Shown piece by piece: positions 8,744 through 17,507 of a stretch of 64,000 nt of DNA. Below the pieces are notes generated by a model that did not search any database, was not told where the DNA came from, and saw only the letters and a program-made list of their open reading frames with translations. Source of the DNA: SKVR01 sp046291875 (GTDB lineage: Bacteria; Bacteroidota; Bacteroidia; Bacteroidales; UBA7960); contig JBKBSF010000015.1 in NCBI GenBank assembly GCA_046291875.1, positions 42,473 through 106,472 on the forward strand, read 5' to 3'. How positions within the stretch are numbered: the stretch's first letter is position 1; each line of letters opens with the position of its first letter. The translations under genes and the position numbers were made by a program.

Positions 8744-9631
8744 ATGCGCTTCCCTGAGAAAACCATTTTTGTGCTTGTTGTATTGTTGTTGGTGGGTTCA
8801 TCCATTGGTGAGGCTGCCCGCAACCTGCATAGCCAGGATTGGGGGAGCTATAGGCAAAATGATCGGGAAAGAGTTTCGGGAGGGGCCCGGTGGGTGTATG
8901 GTCTGGGGCTTGGTCTTTACCAGGCCAACCATGGCACAGCCAATTACTACAATGGATCAGGGCCGGATCATAACCTGGAACGCACCCTAAACCTCCATTA
9001 CAATCGCGACAGACTCATCCGCGATATTGATGAGATCATTGCCAGTTTTGCTGTCTATGAATTGGCCAACGATATGCGCTACAGGCCTGCATTGCAGGTG
9101 GGCTTCTACGGAGGGTTGGAGTTAAGCCGCTCCTTCGCTTTGCTGGCAGAGGCAAATTATGCAAGGCTGCAGGCCCTTGGCAGGTTTACCCTCGAAACCG
9201 ACAAAGAAACCTTTACCTCTGAACCCTACCTGCTACTGTGCGATATTTCAGGGGCAGAGGAGCGTATCGATCTGCGCCTGGGTGCCCAGTATACCCTGCA
9301 CACACCCTCCTACATTCACCCCTTTGTGGAGAGCGGTGTGAGCATTACCGATACCAAAGTGCTGAGCAACCGTGTTTCAGTAAAGGGTATCAACATCAAC
9401 ATCCGTAATGCGTTTGATGAGTATTACAATATCCGCGACTATGGAATGGGAATGGGTTTCTATACAACCCTTGGGTTAAAGATGGAGGTAAACGAGCAAT
9501 TTGCCGTCCGTTCGGGTGTTTCTGTAAACTATATCCGGATCAATCTGGGCGATAACACACGGATGGATCCGCAATTCACTTTTTTCCTCCGGATGGATTT
9601 GAGCAGCGTATTGTCGCCCTCCGCCCCCTAA
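8744..9631 (+). CDS. Predicted outer-membrane beta-barrel protein
   Basis: 295 residues. An N-terminal signal peptide (MRFPEKTIFVLVVLLLVGSS ... GEAA) is followed by alternating amphipathic strands of the small outer-membrane barrel type: YGLGLGLYQ, ALQVGFYGGLELSRSFALLAEANY, IDLRLGAQYTL, GFYTTLGLKMEV, and a late strand FTFFLRMDLSS. I recognise no specific family; it resembles OmpA/porin-like barrels annotated as hypothetical. It is 5 bases downstream of meaB, but no functional link is evident. Its stop overlaps the stop of the convergent acyltransferase gene. Confidence 0.7.
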   Translation: MRFPEKTIFVLVVLLLVGSSIGEAARNLHSQDWGSYRQNDRERVSGGARWVYGLGLGLYQANHGTANYYNGSGPDHNLERTLNLHYNRDRLIRDIDEIIASFAVYELANDMRYRPALQVGFYGGLELSRSFALLAEANYARLQALGRFTLETDKETFTSEPYLLLCDISGAEERIDLRLGAQYTLHTPSYIHPFVESGVSITDTKVLSNRVSVKGININIRNAFDEYYNIRDYGMGMGFYTTLGLKMEVNEQFAVRSGVSVNYIRINLGDNTRMDPQFTFFLRMDLSSVLSPSAP

Positions 9632-10200
9632 TGGGTACCGGAGGTTTGGTATTGTGGTGAAAGGTTAAATTTTTCAGGATGCCTTGCCTGCTTGGTTTTG
9701 TAAAAATCCTCGATGATTTTCATGTCTTTCTCATAATCTCCGCTGGGGTATAAAACAGGCCCCATGCCTCCGGATTTGGTTTTATAGTCCAGAAAACCCA
9801 TGATAATGGGCACATTGGCTTGCTGGGCCACAAAGTAAAAACCCTTCTTCCAGTTTTTTACCAGCTTGCGGGTACCTTCAGGGGTGATGAGCAGGTAAAA
9901 ATTGTCAGCCTTTGAGATAAGCTCAGTGATTTTCTTGACCGTGCCTGTGCTGAAACCGCGATCCATAGGAATGGCACCCAGCCAGCGTAAAATTATACCC
10001 AACGGAAAAAAGAATGATTCCTTTTTAATGATGATTTTGGGGCTTACACCTTTGGATGCAAAACCCAGCCTGCCGATCACGAAATCCCAGTTGCTGGTAT
10101 GAGGAGCCATGATAATCACCGCTTTGTTGATGCCTTCGGGCATGCCATGGGTAACACGCCAGCCCATGACCCACAAAAAAAATCCTGCTATGTGCTTCAT
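9628..10200 (-). CDS. Lysophospholipid acyltransferase (PlsC-like) family protein
   Basis: 190 residues from the start MKHIAGFFLW; the longer in-frame extension is not conserved-looking. The acyltransferase block I motif HTSNWD (HX4D) is present. Block II-like IKKESFFFPLG and AIPMDRG, and block III TPEGTRK, follow in order. The N-terminus has one hydrophobic helix, as in membrane-associated LPLAT proteins. It probably moves an acyl chain onto a lysophospholipid or related lipid at the inner membrane. The short, glycerolipid-type layout is common as an accessory acyltransferase in Bacteroidota. The genes on both sides run in other directions, so it is monocistronic. Confidence 0.87.
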   Translation of the reverse strand: MKHIAGFFLWVMGWRVTHGMPEGINKAVIIMAPHTSNWDFVIGRLGFASKGVSPKIIIKKESFFFPLGIILRWLGAIPMDRGFSTGTVKKITELISKADNFYLLITPEGTRKLVKNWKKGFYFVAQQANVPIIMGFLDYKTKSGGMGPVLYPSGDYEKDMKIIEDFYKTKQARHPEKFNLSPQYQTSGTH

Positions 10201-10360
10201 TGTCGAAAAAGTTGGGTTTGTTGATGATTGCCGGGGCTCTGTACTGCGCAGTTTTCCAAAGATCTGTTTCTGTCCGGCAAAATGTTTCGGGTTATTTCCC
10301 TGTTTACAAAGATAGGGCAATTATCGGGCAATTGTATAGAATTTATCTGTAAAACGGCAA

Positions 10361-10389
10361 TTTGGGTATGCCGGAAATTTATACTTTTG
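10361..10389 (+). promoter_or_regulatory. Putative promoter of the cysC-cysD-cysN operon
   Basis: TTTG at 10361-10364, a 17-bp spacer, then TACTTTTG at 10382-10389. This matches the Bacteroidota TTTG / TAnnTTTG layout, with a spacer slightly shorter than the usual 19-21. The implied start site near 10396 leaves a leader of about 58 nucleotides. Confidence 0.6.
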
Positions 10390-10453
10390 CACATTCTACG
10401 GGCTTAACAATTAAGTGGTTGTTTAAAGCCTGCAATCCAAAAAGCACTCCTTC

Positions 10454-11086
10454 ATGGCTGAGAATACTTCAACCAATCTATGGCTCACCAATCCTTTTGT
10501 AAAGCGTGCACAAAAGGAAGCACTTCTGCAGCAGACCGGCAAAGTGATCTGGATGACAGGTTTGTCGGGCTCCGGCAAAACCACCCTTGCCATAGACATC
10601 GAGCGGGAGTTGGTTCGCCTGGGATTTCTCACCCAGGTATTTGATGCCGATATTGTAAGGGCCACCATAAATCGTGACCTGGATTTTACCCTGGAAGGGA
10701 GGCTTGCCAATATACACCGTGTGGCGCATTTGTCGCGCATTTTCCTGGAGGCGGGGCTGGTGGTGATCAATTGTTTTATCTCTCCCACCCATCACATTCG
10801 CCATCTGGCGCGCAAGATCATCGGGCCGGAAGACTACCTGGAGGTATACGTGAATGCCCCACTTAGCCTGTGCGAACAGAGAGACCCCAAAGGTCTGTAC
10901 AAAGAGGCCAGAATGAATAGAATACCCCATTTTACCGGTATCGATTCTCCCTACGAGCCACCCGAAAACCCGGATATTGAGCTTAATACCCAACAATTTA
11001 ACAAAAAAGAACTGGTAGATCAGTTTGTCCAGTTTATTGTACCACAAATATTACCCAAAAAGCAAATAACGCATGATGAATTATAA
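10454..11086 (+). CDS. cysC: Adenylylsulfate kinase-like protein (divergent CysC)
   Basis: 210 residues. Walker A is GLSGSGKT (36-43). The APS-kinase C-terminal signature is clear (CEQRDPKGLYKEAR, then FTGIDSPYEPPENP). The enzyme phosphorylates adenosine 5'-phosphosulfate to PAPS. Several positions normally conserved for APS binding differ: the DGDN loop reads DADI (64-67), the NIRR helix reads NIHR, and the SPYR-D-R segment reads SPTHHIR (110-116). It is the first gene of cysC-cysD-cysN and overlaps cysD by 14 bases, so co-translation is likely. Reduced activity or altered specificity is possible. Confidence 0.85.
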   Translation: MAENTSTNLWLTNPFVKRAQKEALLQQTGKVIWMTGLSGSGKTTLAIDIERELVRLGFLTQVFDADIVRATINRDLDFTLEGRLANIHRVAHLSRIFLEAGLVVINCFISPTHHIRHLARKIIGPEDYLEVYVNAPLSLCEQRDPKGLYKEARMNRIPHFTGIDSPYEPPENPDIELNTQQFNKKELVDQFVQFIVPQILPKKQITHDEL

Positions 11087-11978
11087 TCTTAGTCATTTAC
11101 GGGAGCTGGAAGCCGAATCTATTTTCGTGATCCGTGAGGTGGCTGCACAGTTTCAAAACCCGGTATTGTTGTTTTCGGGTGGAAAAGATTCCATTGTTAT
11201 GCTGCATCTGGCAGTAAAGGCCTTTCATCCTGCCCGGATCCCTTTTCCGCTTTTGCATATCGACACAGGGCACAACTTCCCCGAAACCCTGGAGTACCGT
11301 GATAACCTTGTGGAGAAGCTGGGCGCAAAGCTTATTGTGGGCAGCGTGCAGGAGTCTATCGATAAAGGACGTGTGGTAGAAGAAACAGGCATCAATGCCA
11401 GCCGCAACATGCTCCAGACGGTTACTCTGCTGGACACCCTTGAGCAACATGGCTTCGATGCTGCCATGGGTGGCGGGCGGCGCGATGAGGAGAAAGCCCG
11501 CGCCAAAGAGCGCTTCTTCTCGCACCGCGACGAGTTTGGCCAATGGGACCCCAAGAACCAACGGCCAGAACTCTGGAACCTGTTCAATGGTAAAAAGCTT
11601 ATGGGTGAGCACTTTCGTGTTTTCCCCCTGAGCAACTGGACCGAAATGGATGTGTGGCAGTATACTTTGCTGGAAAACATTGAAATGCCATCGCTTTACT
11701 TCTCCCACTACCGCGAATGCGTGAACCGTAAGGGAGTGCTGCTGGCCAAAAGTGATTACATCAAACTGCATGAAACCGAAGCCTGGGAAATGATGCGAAT
11801 CCGCTTTCGCACCATTGGCGATATGAGTTGCACGGGTGCTACTGTGTCGGAAGCTTCCAGTATTGAAGATATTATTCAGGAAGTGGCAGCTGCCCGCCAA
11901 ACCGAAAGAGGCACAAGGGCCGACGATAAAAGATCCGAAACTGCCATGGAAGACCGCAAAAGGGAAGGGTATTTCTGA
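11073..11978 (+). CDS. cysD: Sulfate adenylyltransferase subunit 2 (CysD)
   Basis: 301 residues, normal for the family. The PP-loop SGGKDS is at 35-40, followed by HIDTGHNFPETLEYRD and later GGGRRDEEKARAKER, WDPKNQRPELWNL and FPLSNWTEMDVW, all CysD hallmarks. It adenylylates sulfate to APS, with CysN driving the reaction by GTP hydrolysis. Two consecutive ATGs open the gene; the first is used here. It overlaps cysC and is followed after 64 bases by cysN. Confidence 0.97.
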   Translation: MMNYNLSHLRELEAESIFVIREVAAQFQNPVLLFSGGKDSIVMLHLAVKAFHPARIPFPLLHIDTGHNFPETLEYRDNLVEKLGAKLIVGSVQESIDKGRVVEETGINASRNMLQTVTLLDTLEQHGFDAAMGGGRRDEEKARAKERFFSHRDEFGQWDPKNQRPELWNLFNGKKLMGEHFRVFPLSNWTEMDVWQYTLLENIEMPSLYFSHYRECVNRKGVLLAKSDYIKLHETEAWEMMRIRFRTIGDMSCTGATVSEASSIEDIIQEVAAARQTERGTRADDKRSETAMEDRKREGYF

Positions 11979-12042
11979 TATACCCTTGTGGAAATCCCAC
12001 ACAAACCCCTTGTAAATTACCCTAACTTGACAAATCTACAAT

Positions 12043-13317
12043 ATGCATAATATCAACGGAAACGGATACCTGGACATGGAGCTGCTTCGCTTTACCACTG
12101 CGGGCAGTGTAGACGACGGAAAAAGCACCCTCATCGGAAGGCTGCTTTACGACAGCAAATCAATTTTTGAAGATCAGTACGAAGCCATCAGGCTGAGCAG
12201 CGAAAAAAGAGGTGAGGACTTTGTAAATCTGGCTCTGCTCACCGACGGGCTGCGTGCCGAACGCGAACAAGGAATCACCATCGATGTGGCGTACCGCTAT
12301 TTTGCCACTCCACGACGCAAGTTTATCATTGCCGATACTCCCGGCCATATCCAGTATACCAGGAATATGGTTACAGGAGCTTCCACAGCCAATCTGGCCA
12401 TCATACTGGTGGATGCCCGCAAAGGAGTGGTGGAACAAACCAAAAGGCACGCTTTTATTGCCTCATTGCTTGGCATACCCCACCTGGTAATCTGTATCAA
12501 CAAGATGGATCTGGTAGACTACCAGGAGAAGACTTTCATGGAGATCAAGAAACAATTCCAGGGCTTTGCCTCCAAACTCAACATCCAGGATATACAATTT
12601 ATCCCTATCAGCGCACTCCATGGCGATAATGTGGTGGATAAGTCTGGAAAGATGCCCTGGTATGGTGGCCCCAGCTTATTGTATCTGCTGGAAACCATCC
12701 ATATCGGATCGGATCTGAACCTGGTCGATTGCAGATTCCCGGTGCAGTATGTAATCCGTCCCCAAAGCAACGATTACCATGACTACCGCGGATATGCCGG
12801 GCGTATTGCCGGTGGTGTTTTCAAGCCTGGCGATAAGGTAATGGTGTTGCCCTCCGGGTTTACCACTTCCATCAAGGCCATTGATGGGCCCGAAGGGCCC
12901 GTTAAGGAGGCCTTTGCACCCATGTCGGTGGTGATACGCCTGGAAGACGAGCTGGATATCAGCCGGGGCGATATGATTGTGCGTGAGAACAACCGCCCGC
13001 AAGTGAGCCAGGATATAGATATTATGGTTTGCTGGATGAACCCCCGAAAACTCGCACTCAATGGTAAATATGCCATTAAGCATACCACCCGCGATGCAAG
13101 GTGTGTTGTGAAAAAGGTGCACTACAAGGTGGATGTAAATACCCTGCACCGTATACAGGACGACCTGGAGGTGGGCATGAACGATATCGCCAGGATCTCA
13201 TTGCGTACCACACTGCCTTTCTTTACCGACAAGTACCAGATCAACCGCAATACCGGCAGTGTTATCCTCATTGACGAAGGCACACACGAAACCGTTGGGG
13301 CGGGGATGATCATTTAA
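12043..13317 (+). CDS. cysN: Sulfate adenylyltransferase subunit 1, GTPase (CysN)
   Basis: 424 residues. GTPase motifs: GSVDDGKST (21-29), the switch region with REQGITIDVAYRYF, DTPGH, and NKMDLVDY. Elongation-factor-like domains II and III follow. It is the regulatory GTPase of the heterodimeric ATP sulfurylase and, with CysD and the CysC-like kinase, supplies APS/PAPS. It is not fused to CysC. No sulfate transporter, cysQ or APS/PAPS reductase is present in the window, so the destination of the activated sulfate (assimilation or sulfonation) is not shown. Confidence 0.96.
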   Translation: MHNINGNGYLDMELLRFTTAGSVDDGKSTLIGRLLYDSKSIFEDQYEAIRLSSEKRGEDFVNLALLTDGLRAEREQGITIDVAYRYFATPRRKFIIADTPGHIQYTRNMVTGASTANLAIILVDARKGVVEQTKRHAFIASLLGIPHLVICINKMDLVDYQEKTFMEIKKQFQGFASKLNIQDIQFIPISALHGDNVVDKSGKMPWYGGPSLLYLLETIHIGSDLNLVDCRFPVQYVIRPQSNDYHDYRGYAGRIAGGVFKPGDKVMVLPSGFTTSIKAIDGPEGPVKEAFAPMSVVIRLEDELDISRGDMIVRENNRPQVSQDIDIMVCWMNPRKLALNGKYAIKHTTRDARCVVKKVHYKVDVNTLHRIQDDLEVGMNDIARISLRTTLPFFTDKYQINRNTGSVILIDEGTHETVGAGMII

Positions 13318-13381
13318 GGCTCTCCACAGAAAATGACAAAAGCTGCGGGAGTTTGTGTAAAGCTCTATGCAGAACCATTTG

Positions 13382-13422
13382 CAGAAACGGGCATCTGACC
13401 AATCGTCAGATGCCCGTTTCTG
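13382..13422. terminator. Bidirectional hairpin between convergent cysN and PBP1A genes
   Basis: A perfect 18-bp inverted repeat (13382-13399 with 13405-13422) has a 5-nt loop. Its core, GGCATCTGA...TCAGATGCC, recurs at a second convergent junction at 31475-31507. There is no long T tract, but the stem strength and position suggest a shared terminator for both strands. Confidence 0.6.
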
Positions 13423-13513
13423 TAATTGCAGCAGCGAATTTGCAAACAGCTCAACCATGGGGTGTGCCATTAGGGCAATGGCCTGTTTGCCTTTGACCGT
13501 GCAGAGAGTTGTT

Positions 13514-15775
13514 TCAGAAAATATTCTGATCGAAGATGTCGCGCCGCTGCGGTTCCTGGCTCTCAATCCTGTCGCAGTCGGTAACGATATTCAATGGCAC
13601 TCTGGGAGCTTCAAAATCGCCCATGGAGATATTGATGGAGGGGTCTTCATACAATCTTTTCATAAACAGGGCCCAGATGGGCAATGCCATGTTGGCTCCC
13701 TGTCCCAGAGCAATGGAGCGGAAGCGAATACCCCGGTCTTCGCCACCTACCCAAACCCCTGTAACCAGGTCGGGGGTGAGGCCGATAAACCAGCCGTCGG
13801 AGTTGTTCTGGGTAGTACCTGTTTTGCCGGCAATGGGGTTGGTGAGCTGGTAGCGCAGGCGCAGGCGCACCCCGGTACCACTGGATACCACTCCTTTCAT
13901 CAGCTGCAGCATCAGGTAAGCCGTATGTTCGCTCATGGCCTCATTTTGCTGTGGAATAAACGATTCTATAAGGTTGCCGTTGTTGTCTTCGATACGCATA
14001 ATAAAACTTGGTTTTATATACACCCCTTTGTTGGCATAGGTTGCCATGGCTCCCACCATATCATAAACGGAAAGGTCGGGGGTACCCAAAGAGATTGCCG
14101 GAACCGGATCCATGGGGCTGTCGATACCCATACGGCGCACCAGGTTGACCAGGGCGTGCGGGCTGTAGCGTTTGATGAGAAACGCTGAAATGTAGTTGGT
14201 AGAGTTGGCCAATGCCCAGCGAAGGGTTACCATTTCACCTTCGCGATCGCTGGATGAGTTTTTGGGAGTCCAGAAGGTGCCATCGGGCAATTCTATGGAA
14301 ACAGGGATGTTGGGCACCTCCGAGCAGGGGCCAAACTCACCTTCCTGCATGGCAAGGGTATACAGGAAAGGCTTGAACGTGGAGCCCACCTGTCTGCGGC
14401 TTTGGGTTACGTGGTCGAACTTGAAGTGGCGGAAGTCGATCCCTCCCACATAAGCTCTTACAAATCCGGTATGGGGCTCAACGGCCATTACACCTGTGTT
14501 GAGAAAATGTTTGTAGTAACGGATAGAGTCCATGGGGGTCATCAGGGTATCCACCTCACCCCTCCAGGTAAAGATCCTCATCCGTGTAGGAGTGTTGAAG
14601 CTCTTCTGTATGGAGTCTTCTGTAGCATTGGCCCGGCGAAGGTTTCTGAACCGGTCGCTGCGGCGCATGGCATTGCTCATGAGGCGGTTAACTTCCTCTC
14701 GGCTCAGGTCGGTGCCAAAGGGAGCAGAGCTATGCCCTCTCCAATGGTTGAAAAACTCCCTTTGCAGGTAACCTCCCAGGTGTTCTGCCACAGCAGCCTC
14801 GGCATGCTTCTGCATCCGGCTGTCGATGGTGGTATAGATTCTAAGGCCGTCTTTATAAATGTTGTAGTGAGTGCCATCGGGTTTGAGTCGGTTTTGCGAC
14901 CACTGCACCAGGTCCTGACGCAGATACTCACGGAAATAGGTGGCCAGCCCGGTGTTGTGGTCCTGCACCTGAAACTGCGACATATCCATGGGCAATACCC
15001 GAAGCGAATCGTACTCGTGCTGGGTAAGAAAACCGTAGCGTGCCATCTGGTGCAAAACCACTTCTCTGCGCAGGAAAGCCCTTTCGGGGTTTCTTACCGG
15101 GTGAAACCAGCTGGGGGCCTTCAGCAGCCCTACCAGAACGGCTGCCTCCTCTACTTTCAGAGAGTCGGGAGAGGTGTTGAAATAGGTTTTTGCGGCTGAT
15201 TTAATACCAAATGCATGGCTTCCGAAATCAACCGTATTGAGATACATGGCAATGATCTCATCTTTGGTGTAGTTTCTTTCAAGCCGGGCAGCGGTTACCC
15301 ACTCTTTAAGCTTGATGATCACCATCCGGAATTTGCCCGGATCATCCTGACGAGGGAAAAGGTTCTTGGCAAGTTGCTGGCTCAGTGTACTTCCACCGCC
15401 GGCACTGCGTTGACCTCCGATAATATTGCGGAAGATCACCCGCATGATGCTGCGTACATCCACCCCCGAATGGTTGTGGAAACGGATATCTTCGGTGGCA
15501 ACCAGTGCATTTACCAGGTTGGGCGACAACTCCTCGAAGCTAACGTTGGAACGGTTGTGAATGAAGAAGGTACCCAGCAACTGGCCATCGCTGGAGTAAA
15601 TCTCGCTGGCCAGGTTGCTCTTGGGGTTTTCCAGCTCCTCAAAAGAGGGCATAAAGCCCCACAGGCCAAGTGCAATGGTTCCGAAGATTAGAATGCCCAG
15701 AATGCCGGGAGAGAATACGATAATCCAAAAAACTTTCAGGTATTTATTGAAGTTTTCAGGCTTTTTTTTACTCAT
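13514..15775 (-). CDS. mrcA: Penicillin-binding protein 1A (bifunctional transglycosylase/transpeptidase)
   Basis: 753 residues. A short cytoplasmic N-terminus is followed by one membrane helix (about 15-40). The GT51 transglycosylase domain has EDIRFHNHSGVD and GGSTLSQQLAKNLF. The transpeptidase domain has the active-site STFK at about 465 (GSTFKPFLYTLAM), the second motif in the STNYISA segment, and KTGTT at about 649. It polymerises and cross-links peptidoglycan in the periplasm. It ends the leftward holB-ricT-gldH-PBP1A cluster typical of Bacteroidota. Confidence 0.95.
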   Translation of the reverse strand: MSKKKPENFNKYLKVFWIIVFSPGILGILIFGTIALGLWGFMPSFEELENPKSNLASEIYSSDGQLLGTFFIHNRSNVSFEELSPNLVNALVATEDIRFHNHSGVDVRSIMRVIFRNIIGGQRSAGGGSTLSQQLAKNLFPRQDDPGKFRMVIIKLKEWVTAARLERNYTKDEIIAMYLNTVDFGSHAFGIKSAAKTYFNTSPDSLKVEEAAVLVGLLKAPSWFHPVRNPERAFLRREVVLHQMARYGFLTQHEYDSLRVLPMDMSQFQVQDHNTGLATYFREYLRQDLVQWSQNRLKPDGTHYNIYKDGLRIYTTIDSRMQKHAEAAVAEHLGGYLQREFFNHWRGHSSAPFGTDLSREEVNRLMSNAMRRSDRFRNLRRANATEDSIQKSFNTPTRMRIFTWRGEVDTLMTPMDSIRYYKHFLNTGVMAVEPHTGFVRAYVGGIDFRHFKFDHVTQSRRQVGSTFKPFLYTLAMQEGEFGPCSEVPNIPVSIELPDGTFWTPKNSSSDREGEMVTLRWALANSTNYISAFLIKRYSPHALVNLVRRMGIDSPMDPVPAISLGTPDLSVYDMVGAMATYANKGVYIKPSFIMRIEDNNGNLIESFIPQQNEAMSEHTAYLMLQLMKGVVSSGTGVRLRLRYQLTNPIAGKTGTTQNNSDGWFIGLTPDLVTGVWVGGEDRGIRFRSIALGQGANMALPIWALFMKRLYEDPSINISMGDFEAPRVPLNIVTDCDRIESQEPQRRDIFDQNIF

Positions 15776-15824
15776 TGTGACAGGGTATTAATGATGCTTT
15801 TTAACTAACGGAAAAACCGGGAGC

Positions 15825-16304
15825 TTATTTTCTTTCGATCCGGATGCCAATATCTGTGATTCCCTGGAGGTATTCTTCGCGCATGGCTTGTTCGACACGG
15901 AAGATGTAAGTGCCTTCCAGGGGAAACCATACATCGCGCCGGAAATGAAAACTGTTGGTTTTGATGTTTCCGAAACCCGATCCGGTCCATTTGCCGGTGC
16001 GGTCGGCAAGCACGGTTTCTATAGTATCGCGGTAGATCCTTCCATCGGGAAACTCGGTTTCAAAAAAAACAATAAAATTGCTGTAAGGGTACGAACGATC
16101 GTTTCTTACATTGAGAAACATGTTGTACAAAAGAGTTGTATCCTGAAAAGAATGTTCAAACACCATCTGTTCGCTGAAATGCCAGCCTTTACTGTCGATG
16201 GGGAGGTTTTTTTCGAACACTACCTGGGTGTTGCATGCCAAAAGTGTGGCCGACATAAGTACTATCCCCCAAAGGATCTGGTTTCGTGTATGCATACTTT
16301 TCAT
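15825..16304 (-). CDS. gldH: Gliding-motility-type lipoprotein GldH
   Basis: 159 residues from MKSMHTRNQ; an earlier in-frame start would overlap ricT and give no signal peptide. The lipoprotein signal ends in LLAC. The body matches GldH: a beta-rich domain with YNMFLNVRNDRSYPYSNF, ETEFPDG, a stretch near TGSGFG, FPLEGTYIFRVEQAMR and a final DIGIRIE. In Flavobacterium GldH is needed for gliding and T9SS-linked motility, but the gene also occurs in non-gliding Bacteroidota next to the same neighbours. It lies 16 bases downstream of ricT. Confidence 0.87.
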   Translation of the reverse strand: MKSMHTRNQILWGIVLMSATLLACNTQVVFEKNLPIDSKGWHFSEQMVFEHSFQDTTLLYNMFLNVRNDRSYPYSNFIVFFETEFPDGRIYRDTIETVLADRTGKWTGSGFGNIKTNSFHFRRDVWFPLEGTYIFRVEQAMREEYLQGITDIGIRIERK

Positions 16305-16320
16305 TTTTCTGGGCCAGGGT

Positions 16321-17466
16321 TTATTTTTTCTTGCGTGGCTTGTTGCGTTTGCGTTTTCTTTTGTTGTCGGGGGTATCAAACCTTGTGAGACTATCCTCTT
16401 CGTACCCGTTTTGCTGCAGAGGAGCTACCTGCCTTTCCACTACAACTTCCTCCAGAAGTTCTTCAGGGAGAATTTTGCGTCGGTTGAGTTTCTGAATCTC
16501 TTTTACTCTCTCTGTGGTAAGGCAGATAAATGCAGCAGGATTGTCCTGGTAGGAATAATACATCAGATTTCGCAACACATCGGTTTTCTGATGAAATGCT
16601 TTCCCTTTTCGGGTTTCCAGGAGTATGGATGTGTCGGGATGACCCTTCATTGCATCCACATAAATATCGTTTTCGTAATTGATGCAACACTTCAGCTTTG
16701 AGCATTGGCCTGCCAGCTTTTGCGGGTTGAGCGAAAGCTGCTGGGTGCGTGCTGCATTGGTAGAAACCGACCTGAAGTTGGTGAGCCAGGTTGAGCAGCA
16801 AAGCTCCCGGCCACACGATCCGATTCCCCCCAGGCGGCTTGCCTCCTGGCGCATACCGATCTGGCGCATCTCAATGCGAACATTGAACCTCTCTGCCAGC
16901 ACTTTGATCAGCTCACGGAAGTCTACCCTTTCATCGGCAGTATAATAAAAGATGGCCTTGGTTTTATCGCCCTGGTATTCCACGTCGCTGATCTTCATGT
17001 CGAGTTTCAGGTTCTGGGCAATCTCCCGTGACCCGAACTTGGTCTTTTCTTCCAGATCTACTGCTGCCACCCATTTTTCTATATCGGTAACCTTGGCTTT
17101 GCGGTATACCTTCTTAAATTCGGTATTGCGAACATCGATTTTTTTCTTCTTCAGCTGCAGGTTTACCACCTCACCGGCTATGGTCACAATGCCGATATCG
17201 TGCCCGGGAGAGGCCTCCACGGCAACAATATCGCCCTCCTCCAACTGCACATCGTCCGGAACTTTGAAGAAATCCTTCCGGCTGTTTTTGAACCGAACCT
17301 CCACAATATCAAGTGAAGGGAAGTTTTTGGGAGGCTTGATGTTGTCGAGCCAGTTGAATACATTGAGCTTGGTGCAGGAGTGTGCATGCAATTCTTCCTG
17401 CCGTGTGGTATTGGGGCGAGGTGCACAGCGGCATCCCCGGGATATGAAGTTGTTGTTCTTTTCCAA
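16321..17466 (-). CDS. ricT: PSP1/RicT-family iron-sulfur protein
   Basis: About 381 residues. No ATG is available at the N-terminus. A TTG at 17466 (reading EKNNNFISRG after the start) is chosen; TTG at 17502 is the alternative. The PSP1 domain (EVRFKNSRKDFF ... EASPGHDIGIVT) and the cysteine sets CRC near the N-terminus, CGRELCC and CSKLKCC mark the RicT/YaaT family. In Bacillus these cysteines bind a 4Fe-4S cluster in the RicAFT complex that modulates RNase Y. The C-terminus is a long basic tail rich in Lys/Arg. It lies just downstream of holB. Confidence 0.88.
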   Translation of the reverse strand: MEKNNNFISRGCRCAPRPNTTRQEELHAHSCTKLNVFNWLDNIKPPKNFPSLDIVEVRFKNSRKDFFKVPDDVQLEEGDIVAVEASPGHDIGIVTIAGEVVNLQLKKKKIDVRNTEFKKVYRKAKVTDIEKWVAAVDLEEKTKFGSREIAQNLKLDMKISDVEYQGDKTKAIFYYTADERVDFRELIKVLAERFNVRIEMRQIGMRQEASRLGGIGSCGRELCCSTWLTNFRSVSTNAARTQQLSLNPQKLAGQCSKLKCCINYENDIYVDAMKGHPDTSILLETRKGKAFHQKTDVLRNLMYYSYQDNPAAFICLTTERVKEIQKLNRRKILPEELLEEVVVERQVAPLQQNGYEEDSLTRFDTPDNKRKRKRNKPRKKK

Positions 17467-17507
17467 TTTTTCAGTTTTAATAAAACACACAAAGTTAAGC
17501 AAATTAA

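Noticed and set aside
11097..12002. A 301-codon open frame opposite cysD.
   Set aside because: cysD is unmistakable on the other strand; the antisense frame has no recognisable domain.
13367..14188. A 273-codon open frame opposite PBP1A.
   Set aside because: It starts inside the terminator hairpin and runs antisense to conserved transpeptidase sequence.
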